In this document: positions 1 through 8,379 of the stretch, piece after piece | How the letters are laid out: each line of letters begins with the position of its first letter | Numbering within the stretch: position 1 is the first letter of the stretch | NCBI GenBank assembly: GCA_016873165.1 | Contig: VGXV01000030.1 | Span: 1 to 44,515 of the forward strand | Source of the DNA: Planctomycetota bacterium | GTDB lineage: Bacteria > Planctomycetota > Brocadiia > Brocadiales > Brocadiaceae | Length of the DNA stretch: 44,515 nt | Reading direction: 5' to 3' | Program-made: the position numbers and the translations under genes | The notes under the pieces: model-generated | The model's database searches: none | What the model was told of the DNA's origin: nothing | The model's input: the letters and a program-made list of their open reading frames with translations, nothing else

Positions 1-227
1 AACAATTAAAACCTTTATTTTATTGCTCAACCCATAATCTCCTTAAAATTATTTTTGATATACCGTCGGAATGACATATTTAAATTTAGTGTTTGTGCCT
101 GCGAGGCTTTCCGAATGGCCAATAAAATTGAAAATTTAATAAGGAAATAGTAAAGATATCTTCAGGATATAACGGTTTATTATTAATTTTCTTGAAAGGT
201 TTGCAGAAATTTGTTTTATTTATCCTT

Positions 228-1967
228 ATGGAAATCAATAAAAATACAGTAATTAAAGATCTGATAGAAACACACCCGGAAACGCTTGCGGTATTCAAAA
301 AATATAATTTGGTTATAGCTGGCGGAGTACGAGGCCCTAATGAGCCGATAGCATTTTTTGCGAAAGCACATGAGGTTGATTATGATACGTTGGTGAGGGA
401 ATTAAACGAAGCTATCGAAAAAGGCGGCGGAGAGCATGTAGAACTTCCTTTATTAGAGGTAGATAAGGTATATGAAAAGTTTGTGAAGTCTGCGATTGTT
501 TTGACTCTTACGGTAGGGGTGACATTTGGTGCAATTATACTTAGTTACATTGCGATTAAACTGGATTTCAGTTCGACGTATTATGCGCTTATTCAGGCAC
601 ATGGCCATGCGCAGTTATTAGGATGGGTAGGGCTTTTTATCATGGGGTTTGCATTATATATTATCCCGAGAGTGAAAAATACCGAACTAAAGCACAAAAG
701 TTGGGTAAATGTATGCTTTGGGCTGATTATTATCAGTATTGTGTTGAGGACTATTGTACAACCTATCCAGTTTAGCTCTATCAGGTTTTTGCTTCCAGTA
801 TCTGCGATATTTGAGATTGTTGCCGTTTTGTTGTTTTCATTTATTCTTTTTCATACGATATCCTCCAGCCAGGAAAAAGTTGGCATATTTGACAAATTTT
901 TTAAGGCTGGCCTCATGTGGTTAGTAATTTCCACTTTCGTTAATCTTGGGATGGTTTTTTACCTCTATAATAAATCACTTTATGAGATACCAAAATCAGT
1001 TTTCAGTCCTTATGTGCACCTTTACCTCTTTGGTTTTGTTTTTATGTTTATTTTTGCAGTTAATATAAGAACGGTGTATGCTTTTCTCGACATTAAACCT
1101 GTCAGAGAAAAGGTGATCAATCTGAGCTTTTGGATTTTTAATGCTTCTGTGCCTATTTATTTTATTAGTAATGTGTTTGCCGGTAAAACTGTTATTGCTT
1201 TGCGATTTTCGCAACTGGTGGTATTCTTTTTGGCATCAGCCATTTTTTTGTTTATTTACGGGTTGCGTGTTTTTGAGAAATCTACAAAAGAGCTCCGTGA
1301 TGTTGTAATGGACAGGAGTTATACAAAAACGATACGTACTGCCTACATCTGGCTTATCGTAAGCACTTTGATACTTATCACAATACCATTGTTGAAGCAT
1401 AAAACTGAAATATCAAGATTATTTCATGGTTCTTTTAATCATGCAGTTACTGTAGGTTTTATCTCAATGATGATTATTGGCTATGCTTCAAAAATGGTTC
1501 CAACGTTTACCGGCATAAATATGTATAGCATTAAACTTTCAAACATTACTTTCATACTTTTAAATGCAGGGTGTTTTATTCGGGTGTTTTCACAAATGTT
1601 GGTAGGTGTAAGCGGTGGAAAACCAGTTTTTTATGGCATTGTAGGAACATCGGGATGGTTTGAGTTGGCTGCGATAGGTTTTTTTGGATACAATCTGTGG
1701 AAAACAATGAATATAGAAGAACATAAGGTTTCTGAAGTAAAAAAATTCACGGTGGTTGACAAAGATACGAAAGTGTTTGATATTGTGGATCAATATCCTG
1801 AGACATTGCAAATTTTTCTTGATTATGGATTTAGTCAAATGGCCAATCCTGTTATGAGGAATACTATGGGGAGAGTGGCAACCATAGAAATGGCTACAAA
1901 AATGCACAATGTAGATAGAGAAAAATTCCTCCAGGCCCTTAACGATAAAATCGCAGATAGAAAATAA
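228..1967 (+). CDS. NnrS-like polytopic membrane protein with N- and C-terminal DUF1858 domains
   Basis: The chain has three parts. Residues ~1-60 resemble a DUF1858 module (HPETLAVFKKYNL). The middle ~80-510 holds about a dozen hydrophobic segments. The C-terminal ~515-579 is a second DUF1858-like module (YPETLQIFLDYGF). The membrane part has paired histidines typical of NnrS-like/heme-copper-like proteins: H125-G-H127 at the start of a helix, then H400 and H405 in a second HGSFNH-type motif. NnrS proteins are haem-copper membrane proteins tied to nitric oxide and nitrosative stress; haem/copper binding here is inferred from family membership. I start at ATG 228; an in-frame TTG at 192 would add 12 residues, and neither start has a strong ribosome site. 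The gene stands alone, with PTS IIA 290 bp downstream. The exact substrate is unknown. Confidence 0.72.
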   Translation: MEINKNTVIKDLIETHPETLAVFKKYNLVIAGGVRGPNEPIAFFAKAHEVDYDTLVRELNEAIEKGGGEHVELPLLEVDKVYEKFVKSAIVLTLTVGVTFGAIILSYIAIKLDFSSTYYALIQAHGHAQLLGWVGLFIMGFALYIIPRVKNTELKHKSWVNVCFGLIIISIVLRTIVQPIQFSSIRFLLPVSAIFEIVAVLLFSFILFHTISSSQEKVGIFDKFFKAGLMWLVISTFVNLGMVFYLYNKSLYEIPKSVFSPYVHLYLFGFVFMFIFAVNIRTVYAFLDIKPVREKVINLSFWIFNASVPIYFISNVFAGKTVIALRFSQLVVFFLASAIFLFIYGLRVFEKSTKELRDVVMDRSYTKTIRTAYIWLIVSTLILITIPLLKHKTEISRLFHGSFNHAVTVGFISMMIIGYASKMVPTFTGINMYSIKLSNITFILLNAGCFIRVFSQMLVGVSGGKPVFYGIVGTSGWFELAAIGFFGYNLWKTMNIEEHKVSEVKKFTVVDKDTKVFDIVDQYPETLQIFLDYGFSQMANPVMRNTMGRVATIEMATKMHNVDREKFLQALNDKIADRK

Positions 1968-2257
1968 CACTCCCATTTTCAAAAAATCTCAAATTTTCAT
2001 TTCATAGCCAAAGTTAAAATAATTGATTTTTTCAAATTAAAAATTAGAATATAAAAGCATTATACTTTTATAAATATTCTTTTTTTAGCGTAGGTGAGAT
2101 TTTTTTACAGTTTTTCCTTGATCACAAGTGGTTTCAGTATGAATGAACAATGATAGTGTCTTATTGCTGAACGAAATGGAGAAGAAAATTTTTTAGTGGA
2201 TGCATCAGCATAGAGCGAAATGCCTTAGAAATTATTTGGGTGAAAGGGGAGGTGGAT

Positions 2258-2716
2258 GTGAAACTTTCTGATGTATTAGCGAAAGAACGTATAATTATTA
2301 ATTTAAATGGAAGGAGCAAGTATGAAGTTTTAGAAAAAATGGTAAAGGTGACAAAGTCTTCGGAGAAAGTTGTGGATGAAGTAGATTTGCTGGAAAAAGT
2401 AATAGAACGGGAAAAGATTAAAAGCACGGGAATTGGTGGTGGGATTGGCATCCCCCATGCGCAAACATTAGGAGTTACAGATTTTATTGCATGCTTGGGA
2501 ATATCAAAGGAGGGCATTGATTTTAATGCCCTGGATGAAAAACCCGTACATTTAGTTTTTTTGATTGCTACGAAGGAACGAACAAATAATATATACCTCG
2601 GTCTTTTAAGCAGGATTGCACGGTTATTTGTCGATGAAGCCTTTAAACAAAAAATAATTAAATCAAGTTCGCCGGACGAGATTATGCGGCTTATAAGTGA
2701 AAAAGAAGAAGATTGA
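2258..2716 (+). CDS. PTS system IIA domain protein, fructose/nitrogen (PtsN-like) type
   Basis: A single-domain EIIA of the fructose/mannitol/Ntr family, 152 residues, close to the usual ~150. The phosphorylated histidine is H67 in the motif GIGIPHAQT, and the LVFLIATKE strand and the following helix match the fold. The start is GTG 2258, because AAAGGGGAGG at 2243-2252 ends 5 nt before it; an upstream in-frame GTG at 2240 has no such site. No EIIB/EIIC, HPr or EI lies nearby. A regulatory (PtsN-type) role is therefore more likely than sugar uptake, but that is inference. Confidence 0.85.
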   Translation: MKLSDVLAKERIIINLNGRSKYEVLEKMVKVTKSSEKVVDEVDLLEKVIEREKIKSTGIGGGIGIPHAQTLGVTDFIACLGISKEGIDFNALDEKPVHLVFLIATKERTNNIYLGLLSRIARLFVDEAFKQKIIKSSSPDEIMRLISEKEED

Positions 2717-2835
2717 TGCAAATTGACTAAGGGGCTGCAATATCCATTAAAGAATACTGACACAATGATATTAAAAGAAGGTAAAAATTAGTTTTAGTAA
2801 TTTGATGAGTTTTTTTGTTCTCATAATCATTTTTC
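2717..2835 (+). other. Start of the 395-bp spacer between PTS IIA and flagellin 1
   Basis: AT-rich non-coding DNA leading into the pentanucleotide repeat. A minus-strand frame across the repeat reads as RGEER repeats and is almost certainly a by-product of the microsatellite. No terminator with a clear T-tract was seen after the PTS IIA gene. Confidence 0.4.
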
Positions 2836-2870
2836 TCCTCTCCTCTCCTCTCCTCTCCTCTCCTCTCCTC
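2836..2870. repeat. Pentanucleotide microsatellite, (TCCTC) x7
   Basis: Seven uninterrupted copies of the 5-bp unit TCCTC. The tract is purine-rich on the minus strand and lies about 240 bp upstream of the first flagellin start, outside any convincing gene. Such tracts vary in length by slippage. Here a change would alter spacing upstream of the flagellin promoter region rather than a reading frame. Confidence 0.9.
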
Positions 2871-3012
2871 GTTATTTCCGCCATTTTCCCTCTTTTCGGA
2901 ATAATTCTCTTCTCCATAAACAAAACACAATTTTTTTAAAAAATATTAAATTCTTTTGAATTTATGTCGATATGAAATTACAGATAACAAGAAATTGTAC
3001 TGTAAGGACACG

Positions 3013-3111
3013 ACTAGTCAGTCCAAAAAGTAAATAAGTGAATTTAATTGTGATAGAGTGGCATCCGTTAAGGGAATACGGGGAAACATTTAAGAACAAG
3101 GAGGTTGGGAT
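3013..3111 (+). promoter_or_regulatory. Flagellin 1 promoter/leader, conserved with copy 2
   Basis: About 100 nt upstream of the first flagellin is almost the same as the region before the second flagellin (4456-4554), with only a handful of substitutions. It is not found before the third flagellin. It holds a possible sigma-28-like promoter: TAAA near 3031, with GATA about 17 nt on, but the spacing is one base short, so this is weak. It also holds a small hairpin, CCGT (3065-3068) with ACGG (3078-3081), whose loop contains GGGA. The strong ribosome site AAGGAGG lies at 3098-3104. A GGA in a hairpin loop plus ACAAGGA over the ribosome site is the arrangement of CsrA-repressed flagellin leaders; CsrA control is inference. 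Confidence 0.5.
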
Positions 3112-4008
3112 ATGTCAAGAATTAATACAAACATTAATGCGTTAAATGCGTTGAGGTCGTTAAACGACATCAACTCACAGCTTTCGGTTTCGCAACTGAG
3201 GTTGGCAACGGGTAAGAGGATCAATAATGCAGCCGACGATGCTGCCGGATACACGATTGCCAAGAAATTTAATGCCAGGTCACAAGGGTTGGGTCAGTCT
3301 TTGGCAAACATAGGATCGGCCAAGAATCTTATGTCTGTTGCGGAAGGACACCTGAATAATATTTTGGACATTTTAACCCAGATGAAGACAAAGGCAACAC
3401 AGGCGGCCGATGATTCGCTGGGTACTTCGGAGCGTAGCGCTATCCAGGCGGAACTGTCGGCGTTGGCAACACAAATTGATCTTGAAGTTACCCAGGCGAC
3501 ATGGAACTCTAATTCGATATTTGGCACGGGAAATTCAACCTCAGGGTCGGCAAGCAGCGTACAGTTTAAATTCCAGATAGGCGCCGGAGCAAGCAGCACG
3601 AATGATGTATTGAAGTTTGATTTATTGAGGAAGGCAAATGTAAGCCTTGAGTCGGGAAATACGAACTTTAAGGCTAGCGGATTGAGAGTAAGTGTTGGTA
3701 CAGCGGGCAGGGCAGTTACTTCTTCGGCATCCGCACAGTCATTGATGGGAAAAATAGACACAGCCATTGCGGATGTATCAGAGGCATTGAGTTATATAGG
3801 TTCCGTGGTAAACAGATTAACGTATCAGGAAACCAGTTTGACGGTAGCAAGGACGAATACAGAGGCAGCAAGGAGCCGCATTGAGGATGCAGATATGGCA
3901 TACGAGCAATTACAGGCGACAAAGTTGCAGATATTGCAACAGACTGCAAGTGCGATGTTGGCGCAGGCGAATGCAGGTCCTCAGTCTATCTTACAGCTCT
4001 TCGGTTAA
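3112..4008 (+). CDS. fliC: Flagellin, tandem copy 1
   Basis: Structural subunit of the flagellar filament, 298 residues. It has the conserved N-terminal D0/D1 helices (MSRINTNINALNALRSL, ATGKRINNAADDAAG) and C-terminal helices (SRIEDADMAYE, QILQQTASAMLAQAN). Only a short variable centre separates them (~150-200), so this is a compact flagellin without large surface domains. The start ATG is fixed by AAGGAGG 7 nt upstream. The protein differs from the second copy at only one position that I can see (Ser/Thr near residue 22). A strong terminator follows, so it can be a one-gene unit. Export is by the flagellar type III system, with FliS (7921-8232) as probable chaperone. Confidence 0.97.
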   Translation: MSRINTNINALNALRSLNDINSQLSVSQLRLATGKRINNAADDAAGYTIAKKFNARSQGLGQSLANIGSAKNLMSVAEGHLNNILDILTQMKTKATQAADDSLGTSERSAIQAELSALATQIDLEVTQATWNSNSIFGTGNSTSGSASSVQFKFQIGAGASSTNDVLKFDLLRKANVSLESGNTNFKASGLRVSVGTAGRAVTSSASAQSLMGKIDTAIADVSEALSYIGSVVNRLTYQETSLTVARTNTEAARSRIEDADMAYEQLQATKLQILQQTASAMLAQANAGPQSILQLFG

Positions 4009-4024
4009 TAAAAGACCTTTCTCG

Positions 4025-4054
4025 GGGATGGGCATTATTGCCCATCCCTTTTTT
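4025..4054 (+). terminator. Rho-independent terminator of flagellin 1
   Basis: A perfect 10-bp GC-rich stem, GGGATGGGCA (4025-4034) with TGCCCATCCC (4039-4048), and a TTAT loop. It is followed by six T (4049-4054), 16 nt after the stop codon. Confidence 0.92.
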
Positions 4055-4455
4055 AATAGGGCATTCTATTCCACGTTGTAAATCCTTCCTTTTAGAAATT
4101 TTCAGCAAAACCATTCATTAGATTGTTTATTCTTTGTAAAGGTTGTTTAATTTTTGTACCTTTTTCTGTTGTTTGAAATTGTTGTAGTCATCGATTGTCT
4201 TCTGTAAATATTTATCAACTATAATGAAGGCGGTTTATTGTTTTCCCGCTGCAAATTATTTAGGAGGTTTTTGTTAATTTCCTATTCAGTAGTGTAACTT
4301 TTATTACAAATAAAAGACAGAAGGCAATATATTTGCTAAATTTTCATCATATAAGTTATTTATTGGTAGGAAATTGTGATGATTTTATGAAGTTTTAATA
4401 TAGTTGATTAAAAAAATATTAAATTTTTTTGCATAACTACCGATACTAAGTTATG
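4055..4455 (+). other. Flagellin intergenic spacer, no gene seen
   Basis: About 400 bp of very AT-rich DNA between the terminator of copy 1 and the duplicated leader of copy 2. No open frame, tRNA or clear structure was seen. It marks the unique segment between the two duplicated units. Confidence 0.5.
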
Positions 4456-4554
4456 ACTAGTCAGTCTAAAAAGTAAAAAAGTGAATTTAATTGTGATAGA
4501 GTGGCATCCGTTAAGGGAATACGGGGAAACATTTAAAAACAAGGAGGTTGGGAT
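4456..4554 (+). promoter_or_regulatory. Flagellin 2 promoter/leader, duplicate of the copy 1 leader
   Basis: Second copy of the ~100-nt leader, offset by 1443 bp from the first. The hairpin (CCGT 4508-4511, ACGG 4521-4524, loop with GGGA) and the AAGGAGG ribosome site (4541-4547) are unchanged. The few substitutions fall in the upstream AT-rich part. Its preservation supports a working leader rather than spacer. Confidence 0.5.
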
Positions 4555-5451
4555 ATGTCAAGGATTAATACAAACATTAATGCGTTAAATGCGTTGAGGT
4601 CATTAAATGACATCAATACGCAGCTTTCGGTCTCACAGTTGAGGCTGGCAACGGGTAAGAGGATCAACAATGCAGCCGACGATGCTGCCGGTTACACGAT
4701 TGCCAAGAAATTTAATGCCAGGTCGCAGGGGTTGGGTCAGTCTTTGGCAAATATAGGATCGGCCAAGAATCTTATGTCTGTTGCGGAAGGACACCTGAAT
4801 AATATTTTGGACATTTTAACCCAGATGAAGACAAAGGCAACGCAGGCGGCCGATGATTCGCTGGGTACTTCGGAGCGTAGCGCTATCCAGGCGGAACTGT
4901 CAGCGTTGGCAACACAAATTGATCTTGAAGTTACCCAGGCGACATGGAACTCTAATTCGATATTTGGCACGGGAAATTCAACCTCAGGGTCGGCAAGCAG
5001 CGTACAGTTTAAATTCCAGATAGGCGCCGGAGCAAGCAGCACGAATGATGTATTGAAGTTTGATTTATTGAGGAAGGCAAATGTAAGCCTTGAGTCGGGA
5101 AATACGAACTTTAAGGCTAGCGGATTGAGAGTAAGTGTTGGTACAGCGGGCAGGGCAGTTACTTCTTCGGCATCCGCACAGTCATTGATGGGAAAAATAG
5201 ACACAGCCATTGCGGATGTATCAGAGGCATTGAGTTATATAGGTTCCGTGGTAAACAGATTAACGTATCAGGAAACCAGTTTGACGGTAGCAAGGACGAA
5301 TACAGAGGCAGCAAGGAGCCGCATTGAGGATGCAGATATGGCATACGAGCAATTACAGGCGACAAAGTTGCAGATATTGCAACAGACTGCAAGTGCGATG
5401 TTGGCGCAGGCGAATGCAGGTCCTCAGTCTATCTTACAGCTCTTCGGTTAA
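4555..5451 (+). CDS. fliC: Flagellin, tandem copy 2
   Basis: 298-residue flagellin, essentially the same protein as copy 1, with the same N- and C-terminal filament helices and short centre. At DNA level the differences from copy 1 are scattered over roughly the first 340 nt and nearly all silent. The remaining ~560 nt of the gene and the terminator stem looked identical when compared line by line. That mosaic suggests recent gene conversion of the 3' two-thirds. The hairpin after it has no T-tract, so transcription may continue into fliD 170 bp downstream. Confidence 0.97.
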   Translation: MSRINTNINALNALRSLNDINTQLSVSQLRLATGKRINNAADDAAGYTIAKKFNARSQGLGQSLANIGSAKNLMSVAEGHLNNILDILTQMKTKATQAADDSLGTSERSAIQAELSALATQIDLEVTQATWNSNSIFGTGNSTSGSASSVQFKFQIGAGASSTNDVLKFDLLRKANVSLESGNTNFKASGLRVSVGTAGRAVTSSASAQSLMGKIDTAIADVSEALSYIGSVVNRLTYQETSLTVARTNTEAARSRIEDADMAYEQLQATKLQILQQTASAMLAQANAGPQSILQLFG

Positions 5452-5466
5452 TAAAAGACCTTTCTC

Positions 5467-5492
5467 GGGGATGGGCATTATTGCCCATCCCC
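5467..5492 (+). terminator. Terminator-like hairpin after flagellin 2, T-tract missing
   Basis: The stem is GGGGATGGGCA (5467-5477) with TGCCCATCCCC (5482-5492), loop TTAT: the same hairpin as after copy 1, extended to 11 bp. The six T of copy 1 are replaced by CGAACTTTC. The structure should pause or protect RNA but terminate poorly, which would link flagellin 2 to fliD. Confidence 0.6.
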
Positions 5493-5623
5493 GAACTTTC
5501 ATTGTCAGAATTATATTTAAAATTTGTATAACATAATGTATAGTCACTTATCTTTAGTAAGTATTTAGGGTTCATATTTAAGACTGCTTGGTTTAAAACG
5601 TTTTTTTATCAGGAAAGCGTAAA

Positions 5624-7414
5624 ATGGCAATATCATCCTCTCTTACATCAGCATATAGTTCGAGTGCCGGGATTAATTCTTTGGTTGCTCAGTTTATGGC
5701 ACTGGAGAAAAAGCCTCTTTATGAATTGCAAAGCCAGCGGACGAAGGTTTATAGCAAAATAGATCTGTATACAGACTTAAATTCGAAAATTTCTGATTTG
5801 CTCACTTTTGCGAAAGATTTGGCAAGCACAGGAAATAGTTCTATTTATAATGCAAGAACATCTGCTACCAGCGAAAGTAAAGAGGTCACGGCTACTGCGA
5901 ATAGTAATGCTGCCACAGGGACTTATCAAATACGCGTGAAACAATTGGCTGCCGGATCGTCCGTACAAAGTTCCGGCGGGTTGATTACAAAGGCAGCCGT
6001 TGTTAGTAGCTCAAAAGTTGCGCCGGGTTCTGGTACGATTGATGTTTCAAAGAGTTTTGCAAATGCAGGATTTGGGACTACTCCAACAGGAACGGTTACG
6101 ATTAATGGGTGGACTTCTTCTAATTTGTCAACATATACGTCTGTTCAGGCATTTATAGATGCTGTAAATGCGAATACTACCGCAAATATCTACTATAATA
6201 GCACAGAGGATAAGTTTTATTTAGAGGATACAACGAATGGTTCTTTGACTTTTACTGAATCAGAAGCTGCGGGTGGCAGTGGATTTTTTACTCAAGTAAA
6301 AATGCGAAATGGTGCGGGAACTTATGACAGTGCTACTGACGCAACGGGCATTCAAACAAATGTGCTCTTATCAAAGGCAAATTTTGATACGGCAGTATCA
6401 GGTTCCGGGAGCTTTAAGATAAATGGGGTGTCAATTTCCTGGAATGCAAGCACGGATACCTTGGATGGCATTATAAATAGCATCAACAATTCAAATGCTA
6501 ACGTAACGGCGTATTATGATACATCTCTCGATAAGGTGGTAATTAATTCCAAGGGAACAGGGAGTGCTGATACGATTACGCTTCAAGATGTAACAGGTAC
6601 ATTCTTAATGAGCACGCTTAAATTTAGCGGTCAAACTGCCAGCGGAGGCGCAGATGCTAAGTTTACTATTAACAGCACAAATTCTAGCGATGAAATAATA
6701 AAAACTTCCAACAATTTTACAACAAATAATATAGCATATAGTTTAAAGAAACCGAATGTTTCTGCTTATACCGATAGTACGTATACAACAATAACCGTAA
6801 GTCAGGATACCAGTGCGATTCAGACAAAAATTAATAATTTCCTTGAAAAATTTAATTCACTGACAAGTCATATAAAAGATAAATCTAATGTAGATACAAA
6901 AAACTATACCAGGGGTCCTCTTGCCGGCAATACAACTTTTATCAATCTAAGGAGACAAGTATTGCAACTGGTGTCTGAACAAGTGACAGGTCTTACAGCA
7001 GGAGATCCTGATTACTTACGTGAAATAGGTATTACCGTTGACAGTAATTTGAAGGTGAGCTTGTCTGATACTGCGGCATTTGAGAGCGCTATCAAATCGA
7101 ATTCTAAAGCGGTTGAAAATCTGTTTAACGCTACAAATGGTGTTGCTAAAAAGATAGAATCCTTGCTGAAACCATTTGTTGAGAGCACATCTTCAGCGAA
7201 AGGTTCCCTTATAGATGAGACGAAAGAAACATTAAATGACCAGATAACAAGCATCAACAGCAGAATTAAAAGTATGGAAACTCGTATGGGGATAAGAGAA
7301 AATCAATATCGTCAACAGTTTTTTAAAATGCAGGAAATATTAAATAATCTGGTGCTTCAGGGTTCCCAGATAACAACGCTTACAAATTCAGCTTTAAACA
7401 TGATGCTCAACTAA
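5624..7414 (+). CDS. fliD: Flagellar filament cap protein FliD (HAP2)
   Basis: FliD forms the cap at the filament tip and helps flagellin fold into place. The 596-residue chain has the typical FliD N-terminus (~15-110: AGINSLVAQFMALEKKPL, then a heptad-rich helix and the TYQIRVKQLA strand). A Ser/Thr/Asn-rich centre (~110-370) follows, and then a C-terminal coiled-coil region (~390-596) ending in NSALNMMLN. The start ATG 5624 is preceded by AGGAAAG at 5611-5617. It leads a compact run with the chaperone-like gene, fliS and flaG (gaps of 24, 29 and 147 nt), the usual filament-assembly grouping. Confidence 0.93.
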   Translation: MAISSSLTSAYSSSAGINSLVAQFMALEKKPLYELQSQRTKVYSKIDLYTDLNSKISDLLTFAKDLASTGNSSIYNARTSATSESKEVTATANSNAATGTYQIRVKQLAAGSSVQSSGGLITKAAVVSSSKVAPGSGTIDVSKSFANAGFGTTPTGTVTINGWTSSNLSTYTSVQAFIDAVNANTTANIYYNSTEDKFYLEDTTNGSLTFTESEAAGGSGFFTQVKMRNGAGTYDSATDATGIQTNVLLSKANFDTAVSGSGSFKINGVSISWNASTDTLDGIINSINNSNANVTAYYDTSLDKVVINSKGTGSADTITLQDVTGTFLMSTLKFSGQTASGGADAKFTINSTNSSDEIIKTSNNFTTNNIAYSLKKPNVSAYTDSTYTTITVSQDTSAIQTKINNFLEKFNSLTSHIKDKSNVDTKNYTRGPLAGNTTFINLRRQVLQLVSEQVTGLTAGDPDYLREIGITVDSNLKVSLSDTAAFESAIKSNSKAVENLFNATNGVAKKIESLLKPFVESTSSAKGSLIDETKETLNDQITSINSRIKSMETRMGIRENQYRQQFFKMQEILNNLVLQGSQITTLTNSALNMMLN

Positions 7415-7438
7415 ATAAAGATAGAATGGAGTTTGGGC

Positions 7439-7891
7439 TTGGTTAATACTAAAAAAAACAAATACGATGAAATAAAAAATCTTCTCGAAACCAGGTTGAA
7501 TGAGTGCGATAGAATATTCCGTAATACGGTGGAATTAAAAGAAATGTTACAGAGAGAAGATGGAGAAGATGTAATAATTAAAAAAATGCAGGAAAGAGGT
7601 GTCTTGATAAACAAAGCTTCTTCTCTTAATAAAGAATATCATGAAATAAATGAATTTATTGCATGTATTGATGATGAGGAAAAGAAATCTTTATTCAAGG
7701 GGTTAATAAAAAATATTCAACGGCTTTTGAGTGAAACTACCGACCTGGATAAAGAAAATAAATTATGTATCGAGAATAAAATGTATGAAATTACATTAAA
7801 CCTTGAAAAAATGCAGGAAGGCAAGCAATTGACGCGTAGTTTAGACAAAAATATTAATGATACCCCTTCATTTATTGACGTGTGTGGATAA
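7439..7891 (+). CDS. Small helical protein, possible FliT/FlgN-like flagellar export chaperone
   Basis: About 150 residues, predicted nearly all helical and highly charged, with heptad-like stretches (~10-60 and 75-130). It has no signal peptide or membrane segment. I do not recognise a definite family signature. Its place between fliD and fliS is where FliT or FlgN-like chaperones usually sit, and the size and composition fit; the function is therefore inferred from context. I start at TTG 7439, because GGAG at 7428-7431 lies 7 nt upstream; the TTG at 7433 is too close to that site, and an ATG at 7426 runs into a stop. Confidence 0.5.
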   Translation: MVNTKKNKYDEIKNLLETRLNECDRIFRNTVELKEMLQREDGEDVIIKKMQERGVLINKASSLNKEYHEINEFIACIDDEEKKSLFKGLIKNIQRLLSETTDLDKENKLCIENKMYEITLNLEKMQEGKQLTRSLDKNINDTPSFIDVCG

Positions 7892-7920
7892 GATAGTACT
7901 TTTTTATGGAGATAAAATTT

Positions 7921-8232
7921 ATGGTAGGCACAAAAAAAGTTGGGTATGCATATCTTGAACAGGGAATAATGACGTTAAATCCTCTCCAATTATTAATAAA
8001 AGCTTATGATGCAGGTATTACTGCGTGTAATCGTAAGGATGAGGAAAAAGCAAGTATTGTGCTGGCAGAATTAATTGATTCTTTAAACTTTGATCAGGCA
8101 GAGATTTCGAACTCACTTTTTAGGTTATACGAATTTTGCATTAGGGAAATAAAAAACGGAAAATTTGATGCTACGTTGAAAATTTTGAAAGAATTAAGGG
8201 GTGCATGGTTGCAAGTGCAGGGAAATTCATGA
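7921..8232 (+). CDS. fliS: Flagellar chaperone FliS
   Basis: FliS binds the C-terminal helix of flagellin in the cytoplasm and keeps it from polymerising before export. The ~103-residue chain has the FliS pattern: an N-terminal Y-L-E-Q segment, then LNPLQLLIKAYDAGI, and a closing ILKELRGAW helix. I start at ATG 7921, 9 nt after GGAG (7908-7911); ATG 7906 would add five residues and is possible. It directly follows the chaperone-like gene and precedes flaG. Confidence 0.8.
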   Translation: MVGTKKVGYAYLEQGIMTLNPLQLLIKAYDAGITACNRKDEEKASIVLAELIDSLNFDQAEISNSLFRLYEFCIREIKNGKFDATLKILKELRGAWLQVQGNS

Positions 8233-8379
8233 CTTATATTTTATATGTAAAGGTGAGAAGTCTTATAAACCCTTGGTTCGGTAGTAAACAAATCTATACA
8301 AAGGAGTAAAATTGTTTATATTACTTTTCTATAAATTTTAATTTAAAAAAATAAACTATAATACCAGGGAGCAAGAATT

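Noticed and set aside
2836-2870. Short-unit repeat as a CRISPR array
   Set aside because: Five-bp units without spacers; it is a microsatellite.
3050-3080. TGGCATCC upstream of the flagellins as a sigma-54 promoter
   Set aside because: The -12 half is missing: AAGGG stands where TTGCA should be, and GG-N10-GC is not met.
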